From contig NZ_BCNY01000013.1 of the NCBI RefSeq assembly GCF_001602375.1, forward strand, positions 186,001-250,000: a stretch of DNA of 64,000 nt, written 5' to 3'. The notes under the pieces are model-generated. The model had not been told where the DNA came from and did not search any database. It was given only the letters and a program-made list of their open reading frames with translations. This DNA is from Methanoculleus horonobensis. GTDB lineage: Archaea > Halobacteriota > Methanomicrobia > Methanomicrobiales > Methanoculleaceae. Numbering within the stretch: position 1 is the first letter of the stretch; the number at the start of each line of letters is the position of its first letter. Shown one piece after another: positions 9,473 to 18,747 of this stretch. Made by a program: the position numbers and the translations under genes.

Positions 9473-11548
9473 ATGGGGCAGCAGAAGAGCAGCGGACGGG
9501 GAGGGCATGAAGTGGGCCACGATCACGGTGAGGGCGGACGGCGGAACGAGACGGATCTAGAAGAGGCCACCCAAAAGAAGCCGCCGGAGACCCACCGGCC
9601 CGGCCATGGCTCGCACCACCACGCCCTCGAGGACTTCCGGCGACGCTTCATCGTCTCGACGATACTGACGATTCCAATCCTTCTCCTCTCGAAACCGGTT
9701 CAGGATCTTCTCGGGATCGCTATCCGGTTCCCGGGATCGGACTACCTGCTCCTCGCTCTTGCGACCGCGGTCTACCTCTACGGCGGGTGGCCGTTTCTCA
9801 CCGGCATCGTAAGCGAACTCGAGGCGCGGATGCCCGGGATGATGACGCTCATCGCCGTCGCGATCACCGTCGCCTACGTATACAGTTCGGCGGTCGTTCT
9901 CGGTATCGTCGGCGAGGAGGGGTTCTTCTGGGAACTCGCCACCCTGATCGACATCATGCTCCTCGGGCACTGGGTGGAGATGCGCTCGGTTCTCGGGGCA
10001 TCGCGTGCGCTCGAGGAACTCGTCCGGGTCATGCCCTCGGAGGCGCACCTTCTCCGGGACGCCGGCACGGACGACGTGCCCGTCGACCGGCTCGAACCGG
10101 GCGACCGGGTTCTCGTCCGGCCGGGGGAGAAGGTGCCGGTGGACGGCACGGTGATCGAGGGGGCGACGAGCGTCGACGAGGCGATGCTCACCGGCGAGTC
10201 GCGCCCGGTGGAGAAGCGCCCGGGTGATGCGGTCATCGGCGGAGCGGTGAACGGCGAGGGCTCGATCGCCGTGGAGGTCCGGCGGACGGGTGCGGAGACC
10301 TATCTCGCGCAGGTGATCGACCTCGTCCGAAAGGCGCAGGAGAGCAGGTCGCGGACGCAGGATCTCGCCGACCGGGCGGCGTTCCTCCTGGTGGTGATCG
10401 CCCTCTCGGTCGGCGCGGTGACGTTCGCGGCGTGGTTCGCCCTCGGAGAGGGGGCCGGATTTGCAGTGGAGCGGGCCGCGACCGTGATGGTCATCACCTG
10501 TCCCCACGCGCTCGGCCTCGCCGTCCCGCTCGTGATTGCAGTCTCGACGGCGCTTGCCGCAAAGTCGGGATTCCTGATCCGGGACCGGAGCGCGTTCGAG
10601 CGGGCAAAGGATCTCACGGCGGTCGTCTTCGACAAGACCGGAACTCTCACGACGGGAAGATTCGGTGTCACGGACGTCCTCGCCTTAGACGGCGCGACAG
10701 AGGAGGACGTGGTCGGGACGACGGCATCGGTAGAGGCGCACTCCGAGCACCCGATAGCCCGGGGCATCGTCCGGAGCGCGGAGGAACGGGGAATTGCTCC
10801 GCTCCCGGTAGATGGGTTTCGGGCGATCCCGGGAGTCGGCGTCGAGGGGAAGGCCGGGGGCCGGACCGTCCGGGTGGTCGGCCCGGGCTACCTCGCGGAG
10901 CGGGGCATCGATCCCGGGGACGGGCGGATCGAGACGCTCCAGCAGCAGGGCAAGACCGTCGTCTTCCTGCTCGAGGACGACCGTCTCACGGGAGCGCTCG
11001 CGCTTGCCGATATCATCAGGCCGGAGTCGGGGGAGGCGATCCGCCGGCTCAAAGAGATGGGCGTCCGGTGCATGATGCTGACCGGGGACAACCGCGACGT
11101 CGCCGCGTGGGTGGCGGGGGAACTTGATCTTGACGAGTTCTTTGCCGGGGTTCTCCCCCATGAGAAGGCGGAGAAGATCCGGGAGGTGCAGCGGCGCTAC
11201 CGGGTGGCGATGGTGGGCGACGGGATCAACGACGCACCCGCGCTCGTCGAGGCCGATGTGGGCATCGCCATCGGGGCCGGAACCGATGTGGCCGTCGAGA
11301 GCGCCGATATCGTTCTCGTCAGGAGCGACCCGCGGGACGCGGCGGCGGTCATCGACCTCGCAAAGAAGACCTACCGGAAGATGCTCGAGAACCTCCTCTG
11401 GGCGACGGGCTACAACACCGTCGCCATCCCGCTCGCCGCCGGTGTCCTGATCGGTGCCGGGATCCTTCTCACCCCGGCCGTCGGGGCGGTGCTGATGAGT
11501 GCAAGCACGGTGATCGTCGCGATCAATGCCCGGCTGCTCCGGGTATAG
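9473..11548 (+). CDS. copB: CopB-type copper/silver P-ATPase with His-rich N-terminus
   Basis: A 691-residue P1B-type ATPase. The first 50 residues are rich in His ([26 protein letters not shown]) and replace the usual HMA domain. The actuator loop has TGES (240-243), the membrane metal site is CPH (Cys343-Pro-His345), the phosphorylated residue is Asp387 in DKTGT, and EHPIARG and [10 protein letters not shown] follow. The CPH motif defines the P1B-3 group, which exports Cu(II) or Cu(I)/Ag. With the CPC-type ATPase at 3833 this gives the organism two distinct metal exporters within 8 kb. The ATG at 9473 is the first in frame. Confidence 0.9.
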   Translation: MGQQKSSGRGGHEVGHDHGEGGRRNETDLEEATQKKPPETHRPGHGSHHHALEDFRRRFIVSTILTIPILLLSKPVQDLLGIAIRFPGSDYLLLALATAVYLYGGWPFLTGIVSELEARMPGMMTLIAVAITVAYVYSSAVVLGIVGEEGFFWELATLIDIMLLGHWVEMRSVLGASRALEELVRVMPSEAHLLRDAGTDDVPVDRLEPGDRVLVRPGEKVPVDGTVIEGATSVDEAMLTGESRPVEKRPGDAVIGGAVNGEGSIAVEVRRTGAETYLAQVIDLVRKAQESRSRTQDLADRAAFLLVVIALSVGAVTFAAWFALGEGAGFAVERAATVMVITCPHALGLAVPLVIAVSTALAAKSGFLIRDRSAFERAKDLTAVVFDKTGTLTTGRFGVTDVLALDGATEEDVVGTTASVEAHSEHPIARGIVRSAEERGIAPLPVDGFRAIPGVGVEGKAGGRTVRVVGPGYLAERGIDPGDGRIETLQQQGKTVVFLLEDDRLTGALALADIIRPESGEAIRRLKEMGVRCMMLTGDNRDVAAWVAGELDLDEFFAGVLPHEKAEKIREVQRRYRVAMVGDGINDAPALVEADVGIAIGAGTDVAVESADIVLVRSDPRDAAAVIDLAKKTYRKMLENLLWATGYNTVAIPLAAGVLIGAGILLTPAVGAVLMSASTVIVAINARLLRV

Positions 11549-11645
11549 ACGATCGTCCACCACCGCCCGGCTAATCGATTGAACCGGGAAGCTCAATGCG
11601 GTCAAATAGGGGGGCAGGGCCAGTATCTACCGGAGGTAGACACTC

Positions 11646-12494
11646 ATGAAACAAGATACCACGATCCGAATCTTCTCCCTCTTCATCGCCCTCATTGTGG
11701 CGGTTCCTGCCGTGCAGGCCGCCCTTGTCCTCGATGCAGGGGGCGACCGCACCGTGCTTGCCGGGGAGCCGGTCACCATCCTCGCGACCTGCAACGACAC
11801 CGATGTCTTCGACGCGATGAACCTCTCGGCCTCCGTCGACTGGAGCACGGGAACGACCAGGGCGGAAGTTGTGCAGGACGACGAGCAGAACGGCACCGTC
11901 CGGGCAACCTATACTTACCCCGCCGCCGGCGCCTACGCAGTCACCGTAAAGGTCGTAAATAACGCCACTGGCGCCGTTGCCTGCGACACCCTGAACGTGA
12001 CCGTCGCCCCGCAGACGGCGGAGGTGAAGGTCGCCCCGAAGACCCTGAACCAGAAGAGCAACGGTGTCATGACCGTCTTTATCAGCATCGCGGAATGGTT
12101 CGGGTTCGCCGGATCCGGTAGCGAGAACACGACGGTATCGGACCCCTCGGAGTTCAGGATAGGGAACGCAACGCCGGAGCGGGTCAACTTCTGTATGAAA
12201 GATGGCGGCACGCTCATCCTGAAGTACCGGCAGCAGGATCCCGACCTCGCCACTGGTGACGGAAACCTGACGGTGACCGGCAGCGCCGTGACGGAGAACG
12301 GAAACGTCTCGGTCGTCGGCACCGGGGCCGTCTCCGTCATCAACCCGGGCAACGGCAAAAAGATGGAGAAGGGTGACGCCGACGGGTATGCCTGGACCGC
12401 GAAGGGGAACGCGAAAGAGAAGGTGAAGAACCAGAAAGGGTTCCTTGATGCGCAGCAGAAGTCCAACGGAAGAGCAAAGGGGCAGACGCCGTAA
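11646..12494 (+). CDS. Secreted protein with PKD-like domain
   Basis: A 282-residue exported protein. The N-terminus (MKQDTTIRIFSLFIALIVAV followed by PAVQA) is a Sec signal peptide, probably cleaved near residue 25. Residues 26-120 look like a PKD/immunoglobulin-like beta domain (DAGGDRTVLAGEPVTI...VRATYTYPAAGAYAVTVKV). The rest is Asn- and Gly-rich and ends in a strongly basic tail (GKKMEKGDADGYAWTAKGNA onwards). There is no membrane anchor or PGF-CTERM tail. It stands alone between the CopB ATPase and the MazF gene. Role unknown; cell-surface adhesion or matrix is a guess from the PKD fold. Confidence 0.72.
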   Translation: MKQDTTIRIFSLFIALIVAVPAVQAALVLDAGGDRTVLAGEPVTILATCNDTDVFDAMNLSASVDWSTGTTRAEVVQDDEQNGTVRATYTYPAAGAYAVTVKVVNNATGAVACDTLNVTVAPQTAEVKVAPKTLNQKSNGVMTVFISIAEWFGFAGSGSENTTVSDPSEFRIGNATPERVNFCMKDGGTLILKYRQQDPDLATGDGNLTVTGSAVTENGNVSVVGTGAVSVINPGNGKKMEKGDADGYAWTAKGNAKEKVKNQKGFLDAQQKSNGRAKGQTP

Positions 12495-12580
12495 CAGCGC
12501 ACCGGGGGCGGGAACGCCCCCCCTTCTCCTGTAGTCATAAGCCCGGATCAATTCTCTTATCGGTTTTCACGTCGACCGGT

Positions 12581-12943
12581 ATGCATATGGGACGCTACGC
12601 CAGCGGCGACGTCGTTTTAGCCCCCGTGCGGATAGGGGGAGTGGGCGAGCGGAAAGTGCGCCCGGCGGTGGTCGTTTCTGCGGGAGAGAGCGGAAACCTG
12701 CTGATCTGCCCGGTATCGAGCAGTCCGTCCATCGACGGGATCTCGATCCCCCTCTCGCTCAACGACTTCGCCCGGGGCGGGCTCGACCTCTTCACCGAGA
12801 GTTACGCTCTCGCCGCACACGCCGCCACCATCCGGACATCGGACGTCGTCGGAAAGAAAGGCACGCTCCTGCCGGAGACGTTCGCCGCCATCAGGGAGGC
12901 CGTGCCGGGGGTGTACGACAAGAGGGGACGGGGACGGCGGTGA
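12581..12943 (+). CDS. MazF/PemK-like protein without a visible antitoxin
   Basis: 120 residues with the PemK/MazF pattern: GDVVLAPVRIG near the N-terminus, RPAVVVS, then NLLICPVSSSP and a C-terminal PETFAAIREAVPG. Characterised members are sequence-specific mRNA endonucleases neutralised by a small antitoxin encoded just upstream. Here only 86 bases separate it from the preceding secreted protein and no antitoxin-sized frame is visible on either side. In archaea many such proteins are single genes of unknown role, so toxin activity is not certain. An ATG at 12587 is an alternative start. A perfect hairpin follows the stop codon. Confidence 0.75.
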   Translation: MHMGRYASGDVVLAPVRIGGVGERKVRPAVVVSAGESGNLLICPVSSSPSIDGISIPLSLNDFARGGLDLFTESYALAAHAATIRTSDVVGKKGTLLPETFAAIREAVPGVYDKRGRGRR

Positions 12944-12950
12944 ATGGGTA

Positions 12951-12965
12951 AAGACTACAAGTCTT
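12951..12965 (+). terminator. Short perfect hairpin after the MazF-like gene
   Basis: AAGACT-ACA-AGTCTT, a 6-bp stem with a 3-nt loop, 7 bases after the stop codon. No T-run follows, so it is more like the small hairpins of the nearby repeat region than a standard terminator. Confidence 0.4.
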
Positions 12966-13029
12966 GACTGGTGAGCCTCGGGTATTGTATGCGTTTCACG
13001 TAGCGAGAGATGAAGCGATCCGAGAGCGT

Positions 13030-13339
13030 GGAAAAATCCCAGTACAGTGGACCGTGGGAGTATCGCATGGGGGAACGACGCTCCGGAGAACGACCGTCCG
13101 CAGGACGGGAGTTTGAGCACCGAAGGTGCGAGGCGCGAACGCAGTGAGCGTGAGCACCGTTAGGTGCGAGGAGGGGCTGACGGGGAGTGCGATGGTTCGT
13201 GGAACCGGAGCTCGACCACCGTCAGGTGGGAAGGGGGGCTTGCCCCCCTCGAAACTCTTCGAGTTTCTCATGCTCGCTGCGCTCGCACTCCCCTTTGTCC
13301 CCACCCCCTTATGGCGATATCCACTGGAAATCCGTGTCA
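13030..13339. repeat. Dispersed intergenic repeat, copy 1 (hairpin array with conserved arms)
   Basis: This fills most of the gap between two convergent genes. Arm A is at 13030-13073 (contains GTGGACCGTGGGAGTATCGC). Short hairpins follow: CCGTCC-GCA-GGACGG (13094-13108), GCACC-GAA-GGTGC (13117-13129), GCACC-GTTA-GGTGC (13154-13167), CCACC-GTCA-GGTGG (13216-13229) and GGGGGGC-TT-GCCCCCC (13233-13248). A core GGGGCTGACGGGGAG is at 13173-13187. A 44-base stretch (13265-13308) is identical to 16580-16623. Arm B is at 13310-13339 (GGCGATATCCACTGGAAATC). The arms are in the opposite order to the other copies. Open frames here are not genes. Confidence 0.8.
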
Positions 13340-13509
13340 TTTTAGCCGAAGGGCTTTCAAAAGCGCGATGGTTCGTAAGTGCGACTACCGTCCCGGCAAG
13401 ATTTTGAGCACAGGGCGGTGCGAGTTGTGCAATTCACTGCGATCCACTGCACGGAAACCCCGGTGCAACCACGATCCTATAAAACAACCCTGAGGCCCCT
13501 AACAGCCCT

Positions 13510-15258
13510 TCAGAGTTCATACCGCTTCAAGAACTCCCGGATCTTCCGTGACTCCATCCATTCCCGGTCGAGCTCGCTGATCTGCAGATTGATCCGCCGG
13601 ACCTGCTCCCGGAGTTTCGCCGCGACCGCCTCGTCGTCGAGGAGATCCGCGACCCCCATGATCACCTGGAGCGGGTGGCGGACGTGGTCGGCAAGGACGG
13701 CGAACTGGGCGATATTCCGCTCGGTCATATCGAACGCCTGCTCCCGGAGCCGCTCGTGCAGGATCCGCTCGGAGATGTCCCTGCCGATCACCTGGAACCC
13801 CACGATCGCCTTCTTCTCGATGATCGGCGACTCGTTCAGTTCCAGTATGGCGGTCTCCCCGTTCTTTCGCCGGACCTCGATCTTGAGCCCCTCGATCTGC
13901 TCGCCCCGGAGGACTCTCCGTCGCCCCTCTTTCCAGGTCAGAAGGCTTGTCGGGAGGATGTAATCCTCCCAATCGGTTCCCACCATCTCTTCGGGAGAGT
14001 ACCCGAGTATCCGCTCCATCGCCGGCGAGACGTAGTTCAGCCCGTCGTCCAGGTACGACGTGACGATGAGGTCGAAACTCCGCTGGGCAATCCCCCGGAA
14101 CGTCTCCTCGCTCTCTTCAAGCGCCGCTTCTACCTGCAGCCGTTCGATGATCCGGCCGAGCCGCTTCGAGATGGCGTCCAGCAGCATCTGCTCTTCCGGC
14201 AGGAACGGCCCTTTGCCGCCCTCGGGGATATCCGCGAGGTATCGCACCTCGATCTCACCGACCTGTTTGCCGTGGACGGCGATCGGGCTCTCCTGAGTCC
14301 AGGCTGAATCCGCCGGGTCGCCCCGGAAGTAATCCCGGCCGTCGACGGTGATCCGCACCCCGGTATAGTCCGGGTACTGCCATCCCATCGGAAGGGTATC
14401 GGCAACCGCCTGCAGGAGTTTGTCGAGCGTCATCCCGGGCGTCTCGACGAGGTGCGTGATGGTGTAGAGGCACCGGAGTTCGTCCATCCGCTTCTTCAGT
14501 TCGTGCGTCTTCTCCCGGAGCATCTCCTCTACCCGGTTCCGCTCGGTCACGTCGAAGGCCGTCCCGGCAACGCCGACGATCTCCCCGCTCACATCCCGGA
14601 ACGGCTTGAGCGTCAGATCGCGGACGCGCTGTTCGCCCGCGACGGTGAACGTCACCGCAGCCCGCACGGACTCTCCCGTCTCAAGAACCCGCCGCTTGAG
14701 CGCGGAAAGATGCTCGGCGTTCTCGGGAAAGACATCCTCTTCGCGCATGCCGATGATGGACGTATCCGTAGACCCCAGCTGCTGGTTGTACGACCAGATG
14801 TAGCGGAGTTCTTCGTCCTGCACGAAGACGACCACCGGGGACTGGTCAAGCGCGACCCTGAAGTGATGCGCATGCAGATCCGCGGTGGCGTCCCGAATCT
14901 TGATGAGCCGCTGCCCGGTCACGGGGAACGCCTGCTTGCTCGATACCGAGATCCAGCGCCGGGTGCCGTCGGGTGTCCGGGCACGGCAGAGAAGAGAAGG
15001 CAGGTCCGCGCCGTTCTCAAGGACATGACGGAGCAACTGCATGGAATCGTCATCCTCGATGATCGGAAGGAAGTATGTCTCGAGGAGAGAACCGAACTCC
15101 ATCCCGATGGCGTCCTTCTGCCGGATACCGAGGGTTCGTGCCAGGGCAGGGTTGTACCACCTGACCTTCCGGTCGTCGCCGACCACAAGAAGTCCGTCTT
15201 CGAGAGCGTTGAGCACCGCACTATGAAAGGGTGCCCGATCCTGGTGCGAGTCCGTCAT
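13510..15258 (-). CDS. PAS sensory protein with H-box domain but no ATPase domain
   Basis: 582 residues, no membrane segment. A PAS domain at about 12-125, a second at about 130-250 (RVALDQSPVVVFVQDEEL onwards), the LYTITHLVETPG...LPMGWQYPD domain at about 260-375, a third PAS at about 380-500, and a C-terminal two-helix segment with ADHVRHPLQVI (His525 in the H-box position). It ends at REFLKRYEL, with no catalytic ATPase domain, as does the 950-residue paralogue at 714-3566. The start has GGTGA four bases upstream. A TATA-like CTTTTTAATC on the minus strand lies near 15311-15320. The role of such kinase-less proteins is not known. Confidence 0.85.
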   Translation of the reverse strand: MTDSHQDRAPFHSAVLNALEDGLLVVGDDRKVRWYNPALARTLGIRQKDAIGMEFGSLLETYFLPIIEDDDSMQLLRHVLENGADLPSLLCRARTPDGTRRWISVSSKQAFPVTGQRLIKIRDATADLHAHHFRVALDQSPVVVFVQDEELRYIWSYNQQLGSTDTSIIGMREEDVFPENAEHLSALKRRVLETGESVRAAVTFTVAGEQRVRDLTLKPFRDVSGEIVGVAGTAFDVTERNRVEEMLREKTHELKKRMDELRCLYTITHLVETPGMTLDKLLQAVADTLPMGWQYPDYTGVRITVDGRDYFRGDPADSAWTQESPIAVHGKQVGEIEVRYLADIPEGGKGPFLPEEQMLLDAISKRLGRIIERLQVEAALEESEETFRGIAQRSFDLIVTSYLDDGLNYVSPAMERILGYSPEEMVGTDWEDYILPTSLLTWKEGRRRVLRGEQIEGLKIEVRRKNGETAILELNESPIIEKKAIVGFQVIGRDISERILHERLREQAFDMTERNIAQFAVLADHVRHPLQVIMGVADLLDDEAVAAKLREQVRRINLQISELDREWMESRKIREFLKRYEL

Positions 15259-15460
15259 ATCTCACCGGCGCCGAAGTAAAGTCGCTGTAGTGGTTGTGCT
15301 CCGGGGAGATTAAAAAGATTGCTATCCGGTTATCAGGTGAAACCCGGGTTTTTTTGAACTCCCGGATAATTCAGCGACATCTCCGGGTTGACAAAGAAGC
15401 AGAAGGGAGGCCCGGGGAGAGGGGCTCCCGGCGGGAGGCCTGTGAGGCCCGCCTCGCCAA

Positions 15461-15470
15461 GGTATAAATA
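15461..15470 (+). promoter_or_regulatory. TATA box of the nitroreductase gene
   Basis: GGTATAAATA, about 32 bases before the ATG at 15497, which predicts a leader of fewer than about ten bases. Confidence 0.65.
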
Positions 15471-15496
15471 CCGCCGGCAGGCCATAGCCGGAGTCC

Positions 15497-16084
15497 ATGA
15501 TGACGGATGCCGAATCCATCGAGATCTTCTCCGTGATCCGGGAGCGCCGGAGCGTCAGGAACTACACCGACCGGGACGTCCCGGACGAGGCCCTGAGAGC
15601 GATCATCGCTGCGGGCATCCAGGCCCCGACCGCCCTCGGGCTTCAGCCCTGGCAGTTCGTGATCGTAAAAGACCGTGCCCTGATGCGCCGGGCATCCGAT
15701 TACTGTAAGCCGATCCTCATCGAGAAGATCGGCGAGGAGGGCGGAGCAGGGACGGAAGAGTTTCTTGAGGCACTCAAGAACCCCGCGTTCAACATCTTCT
15801 ACAACGCCCCGGTGCTGATCCTGGTTCTCGGTGCCCGGGAAGCCGCATCGAGCTTCCTCGACTGCGCGCTCTGCGCGGAGAACATGATGCTTGCCGCCTG
15901 GGCGCTCGGTATGGGCAGTTGCTGGATCGGTTCGGCGGCTCTCATCCAGCAGAACCCCGACCTCCTTGCAGCGCTGAAGATTCCGGACGACCACCAGATC
16001 GTGGCACCGCTGATCTTCGGCTATCCTGCCCCCCTCTCACCGAAACAGGTGCGCCGGGAGCCCCGGATAACGTGGGTTCCCTGA
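15497..16084 (+). CDS. Nitroreductase-family flavoprotein
   Basis: 195 residues. The N-terminal RRSVRNYTDRDVPDE and the later GMGSCWIG and FGYPAPLSPKQVRREP are the FMN-binding and dimer signatures of the nitroreductase family, whose members reduce nitro compounds, quinones or flavins with NAD(P)H. The length is normal for the single-domain form and no ferredoxin domain is fused. The start is the first of two adjacent ATGs behind a good TATA box. It is monocistronic, between a leftward PAS gene and a repeat region. The substrate cannot be told from sequence. Confidence 0.85.
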   Translation: MMTDAESIEIFSVIRERRSVRNYTDRDVPDEALRAIIAAGIQAPTALGLQPWQFVIVKDRALMRRASDYCKPILIEKIGEEGGAGTEEFLEALKNPAFNIFYNAPVLILVLGAREAASSFLDCALCAENMMLAAWALGMGSCWIGSAALIQQNPDLLAALKIPDDHQIVAPLIFGYPAPLSPKQVRREPRITWVP

Positions 16085-16195
16085 GAATCCGGGTTCGCCG
16101 GCGGGATCAGGGCAATCCTGCTGCTATACCCTGCCGGCTCACGCGGAGTGGGAAGAGCGTGATGCCCGGTTGACGGAGAGTAGACACCCCTCTTC

Positions 16196-16669
16196 ACACC
16201 TTCGGTGTTCAAGCTCCTGCTCCCACCCTGCGGGTGCTCACGCTCCGGACATTGTCCGTCGCGCCGTCCCGGCAGTCGCACTCACGAACCGTCCATCCTA
16301 CCGGAACGCCGTTCTCCGGTGCTCGAAAGTTCTACGGACAGCGCTTCGATGCACTGACACGGATTTCAGTGGGACCGCGCACCTCGCACCTCCGGTGCTC
16401 GTGCTCCCGCCCCCGCACCTCGCACCTCCGGTGCTCGAACTCCGTTCCCATGGAACGTCGTTCCTACCGGTGCTCCAGCTCCGTTCCAGAGGAACGTCGC
16501 ACCTTCGGCCGGTCGCATATCGCCCCCGGGGGAGGGGCCGACGGGGAGGGGGGCTCGCCCCCCTCGAAGACCTTCGGCCTTCTCATGCTCGCTGCGCTCG
16601 CACTCCCCTTTGTCCCCACCCCCCCATGGCGATGTTCCCACGGTCCACTGCATCGGGATATTTCCTCGC
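16196..16669. repeat. Dispersed intergenic repeat, copy 2 (hairpin array, G-tract core)
   Basis: This lies between convergent nitroreductase and HtrA genes. Hairpins: ACACC-TTC-GGTGT (16196-16208), CACCC-TGC-GGGTG (16224-16236), GCACC-TCC-GGTGC twice (16386-16398, 16432-16444), and GTTCC-CAT-GGAAC and GTTCC-AGA-GGAAC between about 16443 and 16497. Arm B is at 16351-16375. Four G-tracts (G5-A-G4-CCGAC-G4-A-G6) span 16528-16553, and the last pairs with C6 as GGGGGG-CTCG-CCCCCC. The 44 bases at 16580-16623 equal those at 13265-13308. Arm A (complement strand) is at about 16622-16669 with GGTCCACTGCATCGGGATAT. Frames through this region have no protein-like features. Confidence 0.8.
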
Positions 16670-16845
16670 TCCACTTGCTTGTTTGTCGCACAACGACGGC
16701 CTTCGTCCCATCGCGGCTCGAAGCTTGACGGCTTCTCAAGCTCCAGACGTTATCCGTCGCACTTCGCATGGGGTGAAACATGTCAATCCGTGGCTTGCCG
16801 TTGCACCTCGAGACCCCGGGAGAGAGGGGCGAACCCTTCCCCGCT
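16670..16845. other. Remainder of the gap before the HtrA-like gene
   Basis: 176 bases with further short imperfect repeats of the hairpin type (for example CGACGGCCTTCGTC near 16693-16707). No gene is seen. Confidence 0.35.
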
Positions 16846-17901
16846 TCACCCGGCAACGGTGCACGCGACCGCTTCCGCGGGGACGATCGGGAGCGTGATC
16901 CGCCGCCGGTTCCGGACAATCGTCAGGGTTGCGGGTTCCGCGATAGGCCAGGCGGCAAGGAACCGGTGCAGATCGTCGACGCAGGTCACGCAGGTCTCGT
17001 TGATCCCGACAATCATATCCCCCGGCCTGAGTCCGGCCCGGCCGGCGGGGCTGGCCCGGTTCACCGAGACGACCTCGACCGCCTGGTTCGCGGCGAGGCC
17101 AAGCGCCAGAGCGAGGTGCTGCGGGAGCGGCTGCGACTGGCCGGCGATGCCGAGGTATCCGCGCCGAACCCTGCCGTCGGCGACCAGCTGCGGGAGAACC
17201 CACGAGGCGGTGTTCGAGGGGATCGAGAAGCAGATACCCTGCGCTGTCGGGATGATGGCCGTGTTGATCCCGATGACCCGGCCGCGGGAGTCCACCAGCG
17301 GGCCGCCGGAGTTGCCGGGGTTCAAGGGAGCGGTGTGCTGGATGATGTTCTCGATCAGGCGGCCGTCCCGGCTTCGAAACGCCCTTCCGAGAGCGCTCAG
17401 GACTCCCGTCGAGACGGTCGAATCAAAGCCGAGCGGGTTGCCGATGGCTATCGCGAGCTGGCCGACCGCGAGCTTCCCGGAGTCCCCGAACGACGCGTAG
17501 GCGAGATCTGCCGTCTCGGCGCGGAGCACGGCGAGGTCGGTTGCCGGGTCGGCCCCGGCCAGGCGTGCGGGGAGAGCGGTGCCGTCCGCCGTCCTGACCT
17601 CGATCCTCCCCGCCCCCTGCACCACGTGGTTGTTGGTCAGGATGTAGCCCTCCGGCGATACGGCCACGCCTGATCCTGCTCCCACCTGCTCGCCGCGCCA
17701 CCCCGGGGAGTTCTTCCCCACGACCACGCTCACGACCGCGGGGCCCACGGACTCGACGACCCGGACGACGGCGCGGGAGTAAGCGTCGAGGAGGTCGGCA
17801 TCGGACTCCCCGGGATCGGGGCTTGCAGCGTGCCTATCTGGAACGGATTTCTGAGAAGAATCTCCGATATGCTGGAAGAGTCTGTGCCCAATTTTATCCA
17901 T
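16846..17901 (-). CDS. HtrA/DegP-like serine protease with PDZ domain
   Basis: 351 residues. The trypsin-like domain (about 45-240) has His92 in TNNHVV, Asp122 in ATDLAVL and Ser198 in NPGNSGGPL, a complete catalytic triad. One PDZ domain (about 250-345) includes the loop YLGIAGQ and the GLRPGDMIVGIN core. Family members degrade or refold damaged proteins. Unusually there is no signal peptide or membrane anchor at the predicted N-terminus, so it appears cytoplasmic. A TATA-like string (17906-17916) lies only 5-15 bases before this ATG, which leaves room for a later start or an unusual promoter. It is single-domain-PDZ, as in bacterial DegS-type proteins. Confidence 0.9.
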   Translation of the reverse strand: MDKIGHRLFQHIGDSSQKSVPDRHAASPDPGESDADLLDAYSRAVVRVVESVGPAVVSVVVGKNSPGWRGEQVGAGSGVAVSPEGYILTNNHVVQGAGRIEVRTADGTALPARLAGADPATDLAVLRAETADLAYASFGDSGKLAVGQLAIAIGNPLGFDSTVSTGVLSALGRAFRSRDGRLIENIIQHTAPLNPGNSGGPLVDSRGRVIGINTAIIPTAQGICFSIPSNTASWVLPQLVADGRVRRGYLGIAGQSQPLPQHLALALGLAANQAVEVVSVNRASPAGRAGLRPGDMIVGINETCVTCVDDLHRFLAAWPIAEPATLTIVRNRRRITLPIVPAEAVACTVAG

Positions 17902-18048
17902 CGTAGTATATAATTTGTAATCAATAGTAATGTACTTTCCGCACGGGTCTACGAACGCTACCCCGGTTTCGCGGGATCGCTCCCTACCCGGGCGCGCAAA
18001 AGCCTCCCTGCCGCAAAGGACAAATAGACCCGATCTCTATTGCCCCCC

Positions 18049-18747
18049 ATGCTCGGAACGGCTGCAATTGAAGTGGAGGATGCGAGAGTCGACGTGCGCC
18101 CAACGGATATCAGGCGATTCCCACAGGCCGGCGAGGCCTACGACACCGTAGAGATTGCGACCGACCGGGGGACGACCGTCTGCCGCTACTACGAAGCGCA
18201 GGAAGCCAGAAGCGGCGTCGTCATGGTGGGCGGAACCGGCGGCGGATTCGACACCCCGGCACGGGGACTCTACCCGCGGCTGGCAGAGGATCTTCCGAAC
18301 CACCGGATCAGTGCGCTCCGGGTGCAGTACCGGCACCCGACCGACCTCGTGGAATCGGCCTTCGACACGGTGCTCGGGCTGCGCTACCTCGAGAGCCGGG
18401 GTGTCGCGGCCGCCGGGGTGGTCGGACACTCGCTCGGGGGAGCCGTGGCTATCCAGGCGGCGGCGAACGTCCCGGCGGTCAGGGTCGTCATCGCCGTCGC
18501 CACCCAGTCCGCCGGAACCGAACCGGTCGCCGCCTTCGCCGGCCGTGCGGCAATCCTCCTGGTGCACGGGGACGCCGACCTGGTTCTCTCCCATCACTCC
18601 TCCGAGGTGGTCTACCGGCGTGCCGGCGAACCCCGGCGGCTGATCATCTACGAAGGAGCGGGGCACACCCTCGACGAGACGGCCGAGAGCCTCTATGTCG
18701 AGGTGAAAGCGTGGCTCCTCAAGCACCTCCCGGGGACGCTTGTCTGA
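18049..18747 (+). CDS. Alpha/beta hydrolase
   Basis: 232 residues from the ATG at 18049; a TTG nine bases upstream is an alternative. The nucleophile elbow is GHSLGG (Ser128). The probable acid is in HGDADLVL and the catalytic His is in GAGHTLDE near the C-terminus, in canonical order. An oxyanion-hole segment is VMVGGTGGGFDTPARG. It resembles dienelactone hydrolase/acyl-peptidase-like esterases, but the substrate is unknown. There is no signal peptide. The 3' end overlaps the convergent glycerophosphodiesterase gene by 29 bases. Confidence 0.82.
   Translation: MLGTAAIEVEDARVDVRPTDIRRFPQAGEAYDTVEIATDRGTTVCRYYEAQEARSGVVMVGGTGGGFDTPARGLYPRLAEDLPNHRISALRVQYRHPTDLVESAFDTVLGLRYLESRGVAAAGVVGHSLGGAVAIQAAANVPAVRVVIAVATQSAGTEPVAAFAGRAAILLVHGDADLVLSHHSSEVVYRRAGEPRRLIIYEGAGHTLDETAESLYVEVKAWLLKHLPGTLV

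Noticed and set aside
16170-16898. Several open frames through repeat copy 2
   Set aside because: They consist of Ser, Arg, Pro and His strings generated by the hairpin repeats and have no start signals; similar frames appear in the other copies.
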